Below, one piece after another: positions 1 through 10,651 of a stretch of DNA of 64,000 nucleotides (its first letter is position 1; every line of letters starts with the position of its first letter). Under the pieces are notes generated by a model that saw nothing but the letters and a program-made list of their open reading frames with translations, searched no databases and was not told where the DNA came from. A program made the position numbers and the translations under genes. The stretch spans positions 4,283,447 through 4,347,446 of the forward strand of contig NZ_KN046818.1 in NCBI RefSeq assembly GCF_000742135.1, in the 5' to 3' direction. The stretch comes from Klebsiella pneumoniae. GTDB taxonomy: Bacteria > Pseudomonadota > Gammaproteobacteria > Enterobacterales > Enterobacteriaceae.

Positions 1-438
1 CTGCACGCCGCCGGACGGCTGGATATCGACACCACCGGGCTGGTGCTGATGACCGATGACGGCCAGTGGTCGCATCGCATTACCTCGCCGCGCCACCACT
101 GTGAAAAAACCTATCTGGTGGCGCTGGAAAGCCCGCTGGCGGAAGGGACCGCTGAGCTGTTCGCCAAAGGCGTCCAGCTGCATAACGAAAAAGATCTCAC
201 CAAACCGGCGTTGCTGGAAGTTATCACTCCGACCGAAGTGCGCCTCACCATCAGCGAAGGCCGCTACCATCAGGTGAAACGCATGTTCGCCGCCGTGGGC
301 AACCACGTGGTTGGCCTGCATCGGGAACGCATCGGCGACATCCTGCTGGATGAATCGCTGGCGCCGGGTGAATATCGTCCGCTGACGGAAGCGGAAATCG
401 CCAGCGTGGGCGCCCCGCAGCCACGGAGTAAAACGTGA
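1..438 (+). CDS. rsuA: 16S rRNA pseudouridine(516) synthase RsuA, C-terminal part (5' end outside window)
   Basis: Only the last 145 codons are present; the frame is open from base 1. RsuA makes pseudouridine at position 516 of 16S rRNA during 30S assembly. The first residues read [14 protein letters not shown], the RluB/RsuA-type catalytic motif in which the Asp of GRLD is the nucleophile. Further on, the [17 protein letters not shown] stretch is typical of the family's C-terminal half. The full E. coli protein is 231 residues, so about 86 N-terminal residues, including the S4-like domain, lie before the window. The stop codon overlaps the GTG start of bcr (GTGA), suggesting translational coupling. 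Confidence 0.93.
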   Translation: MHAAGRLDIDTTGLVLMTDDGQWSHRITSPRHHCEKTYLVALESPLAEGTAELFAKGVQLHNEKDLTKPALLEVITPTEVRLTISEGRYHQVKRMFAAVGNHVVGLHRERIGDILLDESLAPGEYRPLTEAEIASVGAPQPRSKT

Positions 439-1631
439 CGCTGAAGCAGAATTCTTCACTGGGGATTGTGTTTATCCTTGGCCTGCTGGCCATGCTGATG
501 CCGCTGTCTATTGATATGTATCTTCCGGCCCTGCCGGTGATCGCTGCCCAGTATAACGTCCCGGACGGCAGCGCGCAGATGACGCTCAGCACCTATATCC
601 TTGGCTTTGCGCTGGGTCAGCTGCTGTACGGCCCGATGGCGGACAGCCTTGGCCGCAAGCCGGTGATCCTCGGCGGGACGCTGGTCTTCGCCGCGGCGGC
701 GGTAGCCTGCGCCCTGTCGCAAACCGTCGATATGCTGATTGTCATGCGTTTCTTCCACGGTCTGGCAGCCGCGGCGGCCAGCGTGGTGATTAACGCCCTG
801 ATGCGCGACATCTATCCGAAAGATGAGTTTTCGCGCATGATGTCGTTTGTCATGCTGGTCACGACCATTGCGCCGCTGGTGGCGCCGATGGTCGGCGGGG
901 CGGTGTTGGTCTGGTTCAGCTGGCATGCCATCTTTTGGATCCTCGCCCTGGTGGCCCTGCTGGCCTCGCTGATGATCGGCCTGTTTATCCGCGAAACGCT
1001 GCCGGCTGAAAGGCGTCAGCCGTTCCATCTGCGCACCACGCTGGGTAACTTTGCCACTCTGTTCCGCCACAAGCGGGTACTGAGCTATATGCTGGCGAGC
1101 GGCTTTAGCTTCGCGGGCATGTTCTCTTTCCTTAGCGCCGGTCCCTTTGTCTACATCAATATAAACCACGTCGCGCCTCAGCACTTTGGCTACTATTTTG
1201 CGCTGAACATCGTTTTTCTGTTTCTGATGACCATGTTCAACAGCCGGTTTGTGCGGCGGGTAGGGGCGTTGCGTATGTTCCGCGCCGGGCTGTGGATCCA
1301 GTTTGCCATGGCGGTGTGGATGGTGGTCTGCGCGCTGCTGGATGTCGGCTTTTGGTCACTGGTGATCGGCGTAGCGGCCTTTGTCGGCTGCGTATCCATG
1401 GTGTCGTCTAACGCCATGGCGGTGATCCTCGATGAGTTTCCGCATATGGCGGGCACTGCTTCGTCGCTGGCGGGGACTTTCCGTTTCGGTATCGGGGCGA
1501 TTATCGGCGCGCTGCTGTCGATGGCGACGTTTACCACCGCCTGGCCGATGCTGATCTCTATTGCCTTCTGCGCAACCTGCTCTATTTTCTTCTCGCTTTA
1601 CGCATCCCGGCGGCGAAAAATCGCACGCTAG
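435..1631 (+). CDS. bcr: Bcr/CflA-family multidrug efflux MFS transporter (bicyclomycin resistance)
   Basis: This 398-residue inner-membrane protein has 12 predicted hydrophobic helices and belongs to the drug:proton antiporter branch of the major facilitator superfamily. E. coli Bcr (396 aa) exports bicyclomycin, and also cysteine and some other drugs. The N-terminal [10 protein letters not shown] motif and the loop [12 protein letters not shown] (MFS motif A, about residues 62–73) are clear. The start is GTG at 435, overlapping the rsuA stop, so the two genes are probably cotranscribed as in E. coli. A hairpin terminator follows at 1643–1665. Nothing suggests acquired resistance; this is a core gene. 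Confidence 0.93.
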   Translation: MTLKQNSSLGIVFILGLLAMLMPLSIDMYLPALPVIAAQYNVPDGSAQMTLSTYILGFALGQLLYGPMADSLGRKPVILGGTLVFAAAAVACALSQTVDMLIVMRFFHGLAAAAASVVINALMRDIYPKDEFSRMMSFVMLVTTIAPLVAPMVGGAVLVWFSWHAIFWILALVALLASLMIGLFIRETLPAERRQPFHLRTTLGNFATLFRHKRVLSYMLASGFSFAGMFSFLSAGPFVYININHVAPQHFGYYFALNIVFLFLMTMFNSRFVRRVGALRMFRAGLWIQFAMAVWMVVCALLDVGFWSLVIGVAAFVGCVSMVSSNAMAVILDEFPHMAGTASSLAGTFRFGIGAIIGALLSMATFTTAWPMLISIAFCATCSIFFSLYASRRRKIAR

Positions 1632-1642
1632 GTCACATTTTC

Positions 1643-1665
1643 AGGGGCGAAATCGCCCCTTTCTT
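1643..1665 (+). terminator. Rho-independent terminator after bcr
   Basis: AGGGGCGA and TCGCCCCT form an 8-bp stem with a two-base loop, followed by TTCTT. It lies 12 bases after the bcr stop. Confidence 0.75.
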
Positions 1666-1962
1666 GATGCATGTCAACCGCAATGGGCTTCAGGGTTCTG
1701 CGATTTGTTTCCTTTATGTAAAATCAATTAGTGTAAAAAGTCGCATTGTTGCGATAAAAAAGTTGTTTTGGATCACAGAAACGGGTACATATAGCGCCAA
1801 TCGGCTCGCCGGGTATAAAAAATAAAGCGCTGGATTATAAGCGCTTAACCCTGGTCCGCCGCCGCTGTAAACGTTTTCTGCCTCAAGGCAGGACTATTTG
1901 TCAACAGTGTGTTAGTATTGATGTAAATTTATTGTAAAGCCTTTTGCTTCCGGGGAAACCAA
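1666..1962. other. Intergenic region bcr–yejG without a gene
   Basis: This AT-richer stretch of about 300 bases carries the yejG promoter and leader. A small hairpin (CTGCC-tcaa-GGCAG, about 1880–1893) lies in the likely leader. I see no open reading frame with a ribosome binding site and no recognisable RNA gene. Confidence 0.5.
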
Positions 1963-2307
1963 GTGAATACACAACAACTCTCTATCGTACACCGTCTGCC
2001 GCAGAGCTATCGCTGGCTGGCCGGTTTTGCGGGTTCCAGAGTTGAACCGATTCCGCAAAACGGCGCGCAGAACGAGAACAGTCTCGTTGCCCTGAAATTG
2101 CTGAGCCCGGACGGTGAGAAAGCCTGGCCGGTGATGCATAAGCTCAGCCAGGCGTTAAGCGACATCGAAGTCGACTGTTCCGTGCTGGAGTGCGAAGGCG
2201 AACCCTGCCTGTTCGTAAACCTGCAGGATGAGTTTGCCGCCACCTGTCGTCTGAAAAACTTTGGCGTGGCCATCGCCGAGCCCTTCTCCGGCAATAACCC
2301 TTTCTGA
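1963..2307 (+). CDS. yejG: YejG family protein of unknown function
   Basis: This 114-residue soluble protein is the same length as E. coli YejG and nearly identical along its C-terminal half ([28 protein letters not shown]). The start is GTG, with the purine-rich stretch CGGGGAAACC just upstream. No catalytic motif or membrane segment is visible. The function is not firmly established; one report links E. coli YejG to aminoglycoside tolerance, which I recall but cannot check. It is convergent with yejF, whose stop is only three bases away, so the two transcripts must overlap at their 3' ends. Confidence 0.88.
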   Translation: MNTQQLSIVHRLPQSYRWLAGFAGSRVEPIPQNGAQNENSLVALKLLSPDGEKAWPVMHKLSQALSDIEVDCSVLECEGEPCLFVNLQDEFAATCRLKNFGVAIAEPFSGNNPF

Positions 2308-2310
2308 CCG

Positions 2311-3900
2311 TCAGCTTAGCGCCAGCAGCTGGCGGGTATACTCATGCCGGGGTGCGCTGAAGACGGATTTGCACTCGCCCTGTTCGACCACCTCTCCCTG
2401 ACGCAGCACCATCACCTGGTGACATAGCGCCCGCACCACGCCTAAATCATGGCTGATAAAAATATAGGCCAGCTGATGCTTTCGCTGTAAGGCTTTCAGC
2501 AGGTTCAGGATCTGCGCCTGAACGGTTTTGTCCAGCGATGAGGTCGGTTCATCGAGGACGATCAGCTGCGGTTTGACGATCAACGCTCTGGCGATGGCAA
2601 TACGCTGTCGCTGGCCACCGGAGAACGCCGCCGGATAGCGCTGGCGGCTGGCCGGGTCGAGGCCGACCTCCTGCATGGCAAGGATCACCGCCTGTTCGCG
2701 TTCGGCCGCCGTCAGCGTCGGCTGGTGGACGCGCAAGCCTTCCTCAATGATCTGCTGCGCTGTGAGGCGCGGATTGAGCGACGAGTTCGGATCCTGAAAA
2801 ACCACCTGCATCTGTCGGCGCAGCGGTAGCAGCTGTCGGCGGTTACGCCCCTGAATCGGCTGGCCGGCGAAGGTTATCTTGCCCCCGGACGGGATCAGGC
2901 GCAGCAGGGCCAGGCCGGTGGTGCTTTTACCGGAACCCGACTCCCCCACCAGGCCCAGCGTCTCGCCGGCGCGCAGCTGAAAGCTAAGGCTGTTGACCAC
3001 CCGATGATGATCGACCACCCGACGCAGGATCCCTTTGCGAACGGGAAACGCCACCTTTAAATCGTCCGCCTGCAGCAGCACCGGGGCATCGGCGGCCAGC
3101 GGCACCGGCTCCCCGTCCGGCTCGCTATCCAGCAGGCGTTGGGTGTAGGGATGCGCTGGCGCGCTGAACAGCGCCCGACAGTCATTGTGTTCCACGCAGC
3201 GGCCGTTCTGCATTACCGCCACCCGGTCAGCCAGTTGGCGGACGATGCTCAGGTTATGAGTGATAAACAGCAGCCCCATGTTCAGCTCCTGCTTCAGCTC
3301 GCGCAGCAGTTGCAGAATTTGCGCCTGCACCGATACGTCCAGGGCGGTAGTCGGCTCGTCGGCGATCAGCAGCTCCGGGCGCGTCAGCAGCGCCATGGCG
3401 ATCATCACCCGCTGGCGCTCGCCGCCGGAGAGCTGATGCGGATAGTCCGCCAGCCGCCGCGGCGCCTGACGGATCCCGACGCGCTCCAGGCAGTCGAGGA
3501 TCTCCCCGCGCGCCGCCTGTTTGCGCATTCCCCGGTGTAACGACAGCACCTCGTAGAGCTGTTTTTCCAGGGTGTGCAGAGGATTGAGCGATACCATCGG
3601 CTCCTGAAAGATCATCGCGATCCGGTTGCCGCGCACGCCGCGCAGGGTCGCCTCATCCGCATGCAGCAGCGACTGGCCATGAAAACGGATGTCACCGCTG
3701 GGGTAGCTGGCCGGCGGGGTAGGGAGCAGCCGCAGCACCGACAGGGCGGAGATGCTCTTACCGGAGCCGGATTCGCCCACCAGGGCCAGCGTTTCGCCGA
3801 CCGCCACCTCGAGCGACAGATTGTGCACCACGGTCTGCGTCTCACCCTGCTGGCGAAAGGCAATAGAGAGATTGTCGATAGCTAATAGCGGGTGGGTCAT
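2311..3900 (-). CDS. yejF: Peptide/microcin C ABC transporter, tandem ATP-binding protein YejF
   Basis: At 529 residues this is the same length as E. coli YejF. It has two ABC ATPase domains in one chain, each with Walker A (GESGSGKS near residues 38 and 316), a signature ([15 protein letters not shown] and [15 protein letters not shown]) and Walker B followed by DEPT. It powers the YejBE permease. The ATG at 3900 is chosen over an upstream in-frame start because it gives the family's usual N-terminus ([11 protein letters not shown]) and sits one base after the yejE stop, as expected in this operon. The E. coli system imports microcin C and short peptides. Confidence 0.93.
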   Translation of the reverse strand: MTHPLLAIDNLSIAFRQQGETQTVVHNLSLEVAVGETLALVGESGSGKSISALSVLRLLPTPPASYPSGDIRFHGQSLLHADEATLRGVRGNRIAMIFQEPMVSLNPLHTLEKQLYEVLSLHRGMRKQAARGEILDCLERVGIRQAPRRLADYPHQLSGGERQRVMIAMALLTRPELLIADEPTTALDVSVQAQILQLLRELKQELNMGLLFITHNLSIVRQLADRVAVMQNGRCVEHNDCRALFSAPAHPYTQRLLDSEPDGEPVPLAADAPVLLQADDLKVAFPVRKGILRRVVDHHRVVNSLSFQLRAGETLGLVGESGSGKSTTGLALLRLIPSGGKITFAGQPIQGRNRRQLLPLRRQMQVVFQDPNSSLNPRLTAQQIIEEGLRVHQPTLTAAEREQAVILAMQEVGLDPASRQRYPAAFSGGQRQRIAIARALIVKPQLIVLDEPTSSLDKTVQAQILNLLKALQRKHQLAYIFISHDLGVVRALCHQVMVLRQGEVVEQGECKSVFSAPRHEYTRQLLALS

Positions 3901-3901
3901 A

Positions 3902-4927
3902 TTACACCGCCTTACTCGGATCAAAGGCGTCGCGAACCGCTTCACCGATAAAAATCAGTAGCGTCAGCAGCACGGCGACGGAGAGAAATGCGGCAATGCC
4001 CAGCCAGGGCGCCTGCAGGTTGTTTTTGCCCTGCAGCAGCAGCTCGCCGAGGGAGGGCGAGCCGAGCGGCAGGCCGAAGCCGAGAAAATCCAGCGACGTC
4101 AGGGTGGTAATGGAGCTGCACAGGATAAAGGGCAGGAAGGTGAGGGTCGCCACCATCGCGTTGGGCAACATATGCCGCAGGATGATCTGCCGGTCGCTAA
4201 CCCCTAACGCCTGCGCCGCCCGAACATAGTCGTAGTTGCGGGTGCGGAGAAATTCCGCGCGCACCACGCCCACCAGCGTCATCCAGCCAAAGAGAACGGT
4301 GATTGCCAGCAGCCACCAGAAGCCCGGCTGCACGACGCTGGAGAGCAGGATGATCAGGAACAGCGTTGGCATGCCGGACCAGACTTCGATAAAGCGCTGT
4401 CCCCACAGGTCGATTTTACCGCCGTAGTAACCCTGTATCGCCCCGGCCAGCACCCCCAGCACGCTGGAGAACAGCGTCAGCAGCAGACCGAAGAGCACCG
4501 AGATGCGTGTCCCATAGAGGATCCGCGCCAGCACATCGCCGCCGTTGGCGTCGGTGCCGAGCCAGTTGCTGGCCGAGGGCGGCGATGGAAAGGGAACCGT
4601 GCTGGCAAAATTAATTGTCGTCGCGCCGAAGCGCACTGGCGGCCATAGCGCCCAGCCGTGAGTCGCCAGCTGGTGCTGCAGCCAGGGATCCTGATAGTCG
4701 GCGGCGGTGGCGAACGCGCCGCCGAAGGTTTGCTCAGTGTAGTTTTTTAACACCGGGACGTACAGCTGGCCCCGGTACTGCACCAGCAGCGGGCGGTCGT
4801 TGGCCAGCAGCTCGGCGCCCAGGCTGCAAAGGAAGAGAATTAAAAACAGCCACAGCGACCAGTAGCCGCGACGGTTGTGGCGAAAGCGCGCCCAGCGGGC
4901 CTGATTAACGGGACTGAAGAAAGACAT
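3902..4927 (-). CDS. yejE: Peptide/microcin C ABC transporter permease YejE
   Basis: This 341-residue inner-membrane permease belongs to the DppC/OppC branch. One N-terminal helix is followed by a large periplasmic segment (residues 45–130) and then the BPD_transp_1 core with the coupling-loop motif (EFLRTRNYDYVRAAQALG, about 225–242). It pairs with YejB. The start overlaps the last base of yejB and the stop abuts yejF, so yejABEF reads as one transcript. Confidence 0.93.
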   Translation of the reverse strand: MSFFSPVNQARWARFRHNRRGYWSLWLFLILFLCSLGAELLANDRPLLVQYRGQLYVPVLKNYTEQTFGGAFATAADYQDPWLQHQLATHGWALWPPVRFGATTINFASTVPFPSPPSASNWLGTDANGGDVLARILYGTRISVLFGLLLTLFSSVLGVLAGAIQGYYGGKIDLWGQRFIEVWSGMPTLFLIILLSSVVQPGFWWLLAITVLFGWMTLVGVVRAEFLRTRNYDYVRAAQALGVSDRQIILRHMLPNAMVATLTFLPFILCSSITTLTSLDFLGFGLPLGSPSLGELLLQGKNNLQAPWLGIAAFLSVAVLLTLLIFIGEAVRDAFDPSKAV

Positions 4928-6021
4928 TAGCGGCCCTCAAAATCAATGCGCGGGTCGACCAGCGTATAGCTGATATCGCTGACGATATTCAGCAGCAGGC
5001 CAATCAGAGTGAAAATATAGAGCGTGCCAAACATCACCGGATAGTCGCGGGAGACCGTCGCTTCATAGCCCAGCAGACCCAGGCCGTTTAGCGAGAACAT
5101 CACTTCGATCAGCAACGAGCCGGTAAAGAACATACTGATAAAGGTGGCCGGGAAGCCGGCAATCACCAGCAGCATGGCGTTACGGAACACGTGTCCCCAG
5201 AGGATCTGTTTCTCACCAACGCCTTTGGCGCGGGCGGTGACCACATACTGTTTGCGGATCTCGTCGAGGAAGCTGTTTTTGGTCAGCATAGTCAGCGCGG
5301 CAAAGCCGCCAATTACCGTCGCCAGCACCGGCAGGGTGATGTGCCACAGGTAGTCGAGGATCTTCTGATACCAGGGGAGGGTGTCGAAATTTGGCGAGAC
5401 CAGACCGCGCAGCGGGAAGAGGTCGAAATAGCTGCCGCCGGCAAAAATCACGATCAGCAGGATGGCGAACAGAAAGGCAGGGATCGCATAGCCAATGATA
5501 ATCAGCGTACTGCTCCAGATATCAAAGCGGCTGCCGTTGCTGACCGCTTTGCGGATGCCCAGCGGAATGGAGACCAGATAGATAATCAGCGTGCTCCACA
5601 GCCCGAGGCTCACCGAGACCGGCAGGCTGTCTTTAATCAGCTGCAGCACGGACGCGCTGCGAAACAGGCTGTCGCCGAAATCAAAGCGCAGATAATCGCT
5701 CAGCATCTTCAGATAGCGTTCGTGCAGCGGTTTATCGAAGCCGTAGCGGTGGGTGATCTCGGCGATGACTTCCGGGTCGAGGCCGCGCCCGCCGCGATAG
5801 TGACCCTCGCTGATATTGCCTGCGCCGGTGCGGGCATGGCTGGCGCCCATGCCGCCGTCGCCAGCCCCCGGCATCCCGCCGCGCTGATTAAACTCGATGG
5901 CGGCGATGGCCTGATCGACCGGGCCGCCAGGCGCGATCTGGACAATAAAAAAGTTAATGGTGATGATGGCCCACAGGGTGGGGATGACTAACAGCAAACG
6001 GCGGATCAGGTAGCTGCCCAT
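4927..6021 (-). CDS. yejB: Peptide/microcin C ABC transporter permease YejB
   Basis: This 364-residue DppB/OppB-type permease is the same length as E. coli YejB. The first helix starts at about residue 8. A glycine-rich periplasmic insertion (about residues 47–80, with repeated GG pairs) follows and is also found in the E. coli protein, so it is a family trait and not a local oddity. The core ends with the usual C-terminal [17 protein letters not shown]. It starts nine bases after the yejA stop. Confidence 0.93.
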   Translation of the reverse strand: MGSYLIRRLLLVIPTLWAIITINFFIVQIAPGGPVDQAIAAIEFNQRGGMPGAGDGGMGASHARTGAGNISEGHYRGGRGLDPEVIAEITHRYGFDKPLHERYLKMLSDYLRFDFGDSLFRSASVLQLIKDSLPVSVSLGLWSTLIIYLVSIPLGIRKAVSNGSRFDIWSSTLIIIGYAIPAFLFAILLIVIFAGGSYFDLFPLRGLVSPNFDTLPWYQKILDYLWHITLPVLATVIGGFAALTMLTKNSFLDEIRKQYVVTARAKGVGEKQILWGHVFRNAMLLVIAGFPATFISMFFTGSLLIEVMFSLNGLGLLGYEATVSRDYPVMFGTLYIFTLIGLLLNIVSDISYTLVDPRIDFEGR

Positions 6022-6030
6022 GGGATGTCC

Positions 6031-7836
6031 TTAGCGTCTGTCCGCGGGGAGGGTGGCCGCTTTGTTCACGTCGTACCACCAGGTATCGATGCCGGACGAA
6101 TAGATGGGGCGGGTCGCGGGGAAAGAGAACTTATTCCACCACGCGGTGCGGTCCTGCGCCATATACCACATCGGCAACATGTAGTTATTCCAGGTCAGCA
6201 CACGATCCAGCGCCCGACCGAGAGGGATCAGTTTCTGCTTATTGCCCTGCCACTGCAGGATCTGCGCAATCAGCTTATCCACTACCGGGCTTTGCACCCC
6301 CGGCGCGTTGTAGCTGGAGTGAATATAGTCGGACGCCCAGGATATTTGCAGGTCGGTCCCCGGCCAGGGCATGGCGCGCCACAGGCTTGGCATCATGTCG
6401 TAATCCCGGCTGCGGCGGCGGTTGCTGTACTGCGAATTATCAACCTGACGAATATCCATGACGATCCCCAGACGCTGCAGGTTGTGCTGAAACGGCAGCA
6501 CCCAGCGGTCATTGCCTCCGGCCGGCAGCAGTAGCTCAAAGCGCAGCGGCTTGCCGGTGGCGGCGTTGACCCGGCGCTGGTTCTTCACCGTCCAGCCCGC
6601 CGCATTGAGCAGGGCGTCGGCTTTGAGTAAGTTGGCGCGGTCGAAGCCATCGCCGCGGGAGACCGGCGGCTGGTAAACCTGGCTGAAGAGCTCCGAGGGC
6701 AGTTCGTTTTTCATCGGCGTCAGCAGGGCCAGCTCGGCTGCGTCAGGCAGGCTGCGGGCGGCATATTCGGTGTTCTGGAAATAGCTGTTGGCGCGCTGAT
6801 AGGCGCTGTAAAACAGCGCCTTGTTCATCCATTCGAAATCGAACGCCAGGGTAATGGCCTGCCGCACCCGGCGATCGGCAAAAATCGGGCGCTGAATATT
6901 GAACGCCAGCCACTGGGTATCCTGCGCCGAGGTATTGGTATGCTCATCTTTAATGATGTAGCCGCGGCTGAAGTTGCGACCGACGTAGCGGGTAGCCCAG
7001 TTTTTGGCGACGGTCTCTTCCCGGCGATCGACGGCTCCCGCTTTAAAGGCTTCGAAAGCGACATTGTCGTCGAGATAATAGTCATAGCGCAGCGTATCGA
7101 AATTCCAGCGACCGCGGTTGACCGGCAGGTCGGCCGCCCAGTAGTCGGCGACCCGGGAATAGATAATATATTGCCCCATTCGCCAGGCGCTGATGCGGTA
7201 TGGCCCGCTGGCCAGCGGCGGCTTCGACAGCGGGTCGCTGAGTTTGTGCTGGCGCCAGAACGCCTCGGGCATCACCGGCAGGCTCAGCAGACTCAGCATG
7301 TTCTCTTTGCCGGGCTGGCCGAGGTCAATACGCACGGTCAACGGCGCGATGGCCTTCACGGTGGTGCCTTTATAAAACAGGCGAAACTGCGGCACCCCTT
7401 CGGTCATAAACTTGTTGAAGGTAAACGCCACATCGCGGGCGGTGATCGGCGTGCCGTCATGGAAGCGGGCGCGCGGGTTGAGCGCGATCTCCATCCAGGA
7501 ATAGTCCTCGGCATAGCGCGCCCGCTCGGCAATCAGCGGGTAGTAGCTGCCGGGCTCATCATCCGAGGTGGTGAACAGGGTATCGTAGAGCGCCTCCGTG
7601 CGTACCGCGGGGTTGCCGCGCAGCGCATAACGGTTGAAGTTATCAAAGGTGCCGATCGCCGCCAGGGTGAGGGTGCCGCCTTTCGGCGCCCTGGGATTGA
7701 CGTAATCAAAATGACTGAAACCGGCGGCGTATTTCGGTTCGCCGATAATCGCGAAGGCTACGCTTTCCTGAATGGTTTGCGCCTTAGCGTCCAGGCTAAA
7801 CAGAGCCAGCAGAAACAGAAAGAGGCGCGCATACAT
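6031..7836 (-). CDS. yejA: Periplasmic oligopeptide-binding protein YejA
   Basis: This 601-residue extracellular solute-binding protein (family 5) starts with a Sec signal peptide (MYARLFLFLLALFSLDAKA, cleavage near residue 19). It delivers oligopeptides, and microcin C in E. coli, to YejBEF. The conserved early segment YVNPRAPKGGTL and the later ANSYF and DYDMMPSLWRAMPWPGTDLQISW segments match the YejA/SapA subgroup. It is the first gene of the yejABEF operon. In E. coli the mRNA is a GcvB sRNA target; I did not try to prove a pairing site here. Confidence 0.92.
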   Translation of the reverse strand: MYARLFLFLLALFSLDAKAQTIQESVAFAIIGEPKYAAGFSHFDYVNPRAPKGGTLTLAAIGTFDNFNRYALRGNPAVRTEALYDTLFTTSDDEPGSYYPLIAERARYAEDYSWMEIALNPRARFHDGTPITARDVAFTFNKFMTEGVPQFRLFYKGTTVKAIAPLTVRIDLGQPGKENMLSLLSLPVMPEAFWRQHKLSDPLSKPPLASGPYRISAWRMGQYIIYSRVADYWAADLPVNRGRWNFDTLRYDYYLDDNVAFEAFKAGAVDRREETVAKNWATRYVGRNFSRGYIIKDEHTNTSAQDTQWLAFNIQRPIFADRRVRQAITLAFDFEWMNKALFYSAYQRANSYFQNTEYAARSLPDAAELALLTPMKNELPSELFSQVYQPPVSRGDGFDRANLLKADALLNAAGWTVKNQRRVNAATGKPLRFELLLPAGGNDRWVLPFQHNLQRLGIVMDIRQVDNSQYSNRRRSRDYDMMPSLWRAMPWPGTDLQISWASDYIHSSYNAPGVQSPVVDKLIAQILQWQGNKQKLIPLGRALDRVLTWNNYMLPMWYMAQDRTAWWNKFSFPATRPIYSSGIDTWWYDVNKAATLPADRR

Positions 7837-7904
7837 AGGCGGCAGAATACCCTGTCATGGCCGGCCCCCATGGCCGACATCCGTTCCCGCATCATAAGTG
7901 AGAC

Positions 7905-9467
7905 TTAGCGCGTTGTGAAATAGTTCGCGGGTTCATCGTGCGCAGCCACCAGCCCGGCCAGCGACAGCGGTCGGCTGATCCAGTACCCCTGCAGGAAATG
8001 AACGCCCTGGCCGCGAAGCCACTCCGCCTGTTCCTGGGTCTCCACCCCTTCGGCGACGGTCATTAATTTCAGCCGGCGGCTGAGGGTCAGTACCGCATCC
8101 AGCACCGGCGAGGTTACTGTTTCAGTACCAATCGCCTGCACAAAACCTCGATCGATCTTCAGATAATCGAAGTTATAGCGTTCGAGATAGATCAGCGCGC
8201 TATGCCCGGTGCCGAAATCATCAATCGCGATTTCGAATCCCTGGCGGTGGAGCCAGGCGAAGTTAGCCATCGATTTTTCTTTATCAATCATCGCCCGCTC
8301 GGTTACCTCCAGCACCACGTGAAAGTGGTCGGCTGGCAGCGCGGCGGCGAAGCGCAGCATATCGTCGCGGAAGCTGTCGGCCTGCAGATAGGCAGGGGAA
8401 ATATTCAGTCCCAGCTTCACGCCGCGCGGCAGAATACGCTTCAACACCGCAGCGTCGCTGGCGATCAGCGCGAGCAGGTGATGGGTTAGCGGCACGATCA
8501 TCTGCTGGGTTTCGGCCAGGTTAATAAAAACGTCGGGCGGAATTTCACCAACCACCGGATGGCGCCAGCGCATTAGGACCTCCACGCCGCTGATACGTAG
8601 AGTCTGAGCATTAACCACCGGCTGATAAACGATGTAGAACTGGTTATTTTTGATCCCCAGCAGAATGGATTTTCGCGGATCCGATTTGATCGTCAGCACG
8701 TAATAGCAGAGCAGCCCCGCCAGCAGGCCGCAGACGACCCCGAGCAGCAGAGCAAACTGCGTATTTTCCGCCAGCCAGCTGTTGGCATACAGGTAGACCT
8801 TCAGCGGTAAGCCCTCGATCTGTGCCTGGCGGATCGGCGCGTTATGCAGCGTTTGCGGATCCACCAGCCGATTACTGAAGGTGGAGATAGCGGTGTGATC
8901 GATGGCCAGCGCAATGCCGCTGAAATCGTTTTGCCGCGCGGAATAGAGGATATACGGTGTGAGATTAGCGTTAATCGACACGAAAATGCCGCTGTTTTGA
9001 TCGCCGGGTTTACCTACCCACAGCGCCAGCGCCGCGCTCTTCGGCATCATCGGCGTGCCTGGTAAAATCGCCATAGCAACGGGTTTGCCGATATCGATGG
9101 CCGGGATCAGCTGGCTGAGGGGCGTATTCATGGCTCCCGTAGCCGATGAGCAAAAGGCGATGCCGTTTTTGACCAGCAGGAAAGCGCGGACGTTGGGGCT
9201 GAACGCGGCGTGGGAGGTAAGCCCGGAGTCAATATTCTCGCAGGGCTGGTCCACCAGCGGCTGCAGGCCGTCAATGGTCTGGCGCAGGTCGTGAAAATAG
9301 CTTTTCAGATAGGTATTAACATTGTTGATAATGGCGTCGAAACGCTCGGCCCGGTTATGGTAGATCACCATAAACTGAATGCTCCCGGCCAACAGCGCGA
9401 CGATGATCCCCACGCTCAGGCTGGTTAACCAGGTTTTACGCTGGGGCGAAAAGTAGCGAGTAAGCAT
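7905..9467 (-). CDS. pdeN: Cyclic-di-GMP phosphodiesterase with CSS-motif periplasmic sensor (Rtn/PdeN)
   Basis: This 520-residue protein has an N-terminal membrane helix (about 13–35), a periplasmic CSS-motif domain (paired Cys residues near 76 and 106, FCSS at the second), a second helix (about 237–258) and a cytoplasmic EAL domain. The EAL signature reads EVLMRW in place of EALLR. The catalytic-site motifs IDDFGTG and LKIDRGFV are intact. The protein hydrolyses c-di-GMP. In this class the periplasmic disulphide keeps the enzyme inactive, as shown for E. coli relatives. It keeps its E. coli position between yejA and mepS. Confidence 0.9.
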   Translation of the reverse strand: MLTRYFSPQRKTWLTSLSVGIIVALLAGSIQFMVIYHNRAERFDAIINNVNTYLKSYFHDLRQTIDGLQPLVDQPCENIDSGLTSHAAFSPNVRAFLLVKNGIAFCSSATGAMNTPLSQLIPAIDIGKPVAMAILPGTPMMPKSAALALWVGKPGDQNSGIFVSINANLTPYILYSARQNDFSGIALAIDHTAISTFSNRLVDPQTLHNAPIRQAQIEGLPLKVYLYANSWLAENTQFALLLGVVCGLLAGLLCYYVLTIKSDPRKSILLGIKNNQFYIVYQPVVNAQTLRISGVEVLMRWRHPVVGEIPPDVFINLAETQQMIVPLTHHLLALIASDAAVLKRILPRGVKLGLNISPAYLQADSFRDDMLRFAAALPADHFHVVLEVTERAMIDKEKSMANFAWLHRQGFEIAIDDFGTGHSALIYLERYNFDYLKIDRGFVQAIGTETVTSPVLDAVLTLSRRLKLMTVAEGVETQEQAEWLRGQGVHFLQGYWISRPLSLAGLVAAHDEPANYFTTR

Positions 9468-9580
9468 AGCCAGATTCTTTCCGTGTTATTGAAGCGCATC
9501 AACGGAGTGTCGGTCGTCGTTTTTCTCATTCCCACTTAAAAGACATAGCTTATTTTGCGACGTTGAGAACCAGGTGGCAA

Positions 9581-9610
9581 AAAAAAACACTGCCTGGGGC
9601 AGTGTTTTTT
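9581..9610. terminator. Bidirectional terminator between mepS and pdeN
   Basis: ACACTGCC and GGCAGTGT form an 8-bp stem with a three-base loop, flanked by an A-run on the left and a T-run on the right. It can act on either strand; on the minus strand it would end the mepS transcript. Confidence 0.75.
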
Positions 9611-9655
9611 ATCCCGCAGCCAGCCAAGGGATAACCGGCGGCGGTGGAGGACAGT

Positions 9656-10225
9656 TTACGAGCGGCTCAGGACTCGACGCGCTTCATTGTAGCGCTTTTT
9701 CCAGTATGGCTCATCCATGCTGGAGATAGTCACCCCGCTGCTGGTGGAGGCGTGAACAAACTGGTTGTTGCCGAGGTAGATCCCGACATGGCGGCCGGTA
9801 GAGCCGGCACGAAACAGAACCAGATCGCCTGTACGCAGTTGGGCACGAGAAATCGATTTTCCGGTTTCCTGCTGTTCAGAAGTTGAACGCGGCAGTTCCA
9901 GACCAAATTGTTCGCGGAAGGTGCGCTGCACAAACGCTGAGCAGTCGATACCCTTGCGGGTGCTGCCGCCGAGGCGGTAACGCACGCCTTTCCAGCTGGC
10001 ATACTGATCCATTAAACGGGACTTTACGTCCAGGTTACGGACCATCGTTTCAAATTCATCCTGAGAGGCTTGCAGTGATGATAAATCGCCACTACCCACA
10101 GCATGCGTCTCAGAATGCATATTCCTGGCGGTACTTGTTGAACTACACGCGGAAAGCAGAACCGCTACTGCAATCGCGGGGGCTACCCGCAAGATATATC
10201 TCAAAATCGGCTGAGATTTGACCAT
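9656..10225 (-). CDS. mepS: Murein DD-endopeptidase MepS (Spr), outer-membrane lipoprotein
   Basis: This 189-residue NlpC/P60 hydrolase cuts D-Ala–mDAP cross-links to let new glycan strands into peptidoglycan. It has a lipoprotein signal with lipobox LSAC (Cys27). The catalytic triad is visible: Cys95 in DCSAFV, His146 in GRHVGIYLG and His158 in FVHAS. In E. coli the protein is degraded by Prc with NlpI. It lies in its normal place between pdeN and lpxT. Confidence 0.94.
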   Translation of the reverse strand: MVKSQPILRYILRVAPAIAVAVLLSACSSTSTARNMHSETHAVGSGDLSSLQASQDEFETMVRNLDVKSRLMDQYASWKGVRYRLGGSTRKGIDCSAFVQRTFREQFGLELPRSTSEQQETGKSISRAQLRTGDLVLFRAGSTGRHVGIYLGNNQFVHASTSSGVTISSMDEPYWKKRYNEARRVLSRS

Positions 10226-10594
10226 GCTGTTTATTTTCCCTTGTTGTCCTTAACGACAATGTCGTTATAAAAAATGCCAAACGTGTTAGAGCCTAAATAC
10301 CCATCCGCAATGAGACAATTCCTTAAGCTTAAATTTGTGCAGTCACGCACAATTTTATTCATGCCCTGAATTAATGCTGCGGAAAAGGCAAAACGAGAAC
10401 GAGATTACCCTATCAAACGCCGCATGGCGAGCAGTTTTGCGCGATTTCTTATAAGTATTTTGGTGACAAAAAGTGAATCATCGGGAAAGGCCAAAATTAC
10501 GGCAATATCGGGCAAAAAACAGACAATTCCTTCATTTGTCACGGGATTAATGTGACAAGAAGATGAACGTCGTGTTGAAAAAAAGGGAAAATGT
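10226..10594. other. Intergenic region upstream of mepS without a gene
   Basis: This gap holds the mepS promoter and leader on the minus strand. A perfect 15-base palindrome (AACGACAATGTCGTT, 10252–10266) lies 27 bases before the mepS start. A 67-codon open frame on the minus strand has no ribosome binding site and no recognisable protein, so I do not call it. Confidence 0.5.
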
Positions 10595-10619
10595 AAAAAG
10601 GGACCCAAAAGGTCCCCTT
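10595..10619 (-). terminator. Terminator after lpxT
   Basis: On the minus strand GGGACC-ttttgggtcc forms a 7-bp stem (AGGGGACC with GGGTCCCT) followed by TTTTTAC. It lies about 35 bases beyond the lpxT stop. Confidence 0.7.
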
Positions 10620-10651
10620 ATAGTTAATGACTCTGGCGGCTGCCGGAGACA

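Noticed and set aside
435-1631. bcr as an acquired antibiotic resistance gene
   Set aside because: It is the chromosomal core gene in its normal place after rsuA, with no mobile element; its presence does not predict clinical resistance.
5780-5890. Glycine-rich insertion in YejB as a local expansion
   Set aside because: The E. coli protein has a comparable insertion of the same length, so it is a family feature.
10405-10608. A 67-codon open frame on the minus strand upstream of mepS
   Set aside because: No ribosome binding site, no recognisable domain, and it runs into the lpxT terminator region.
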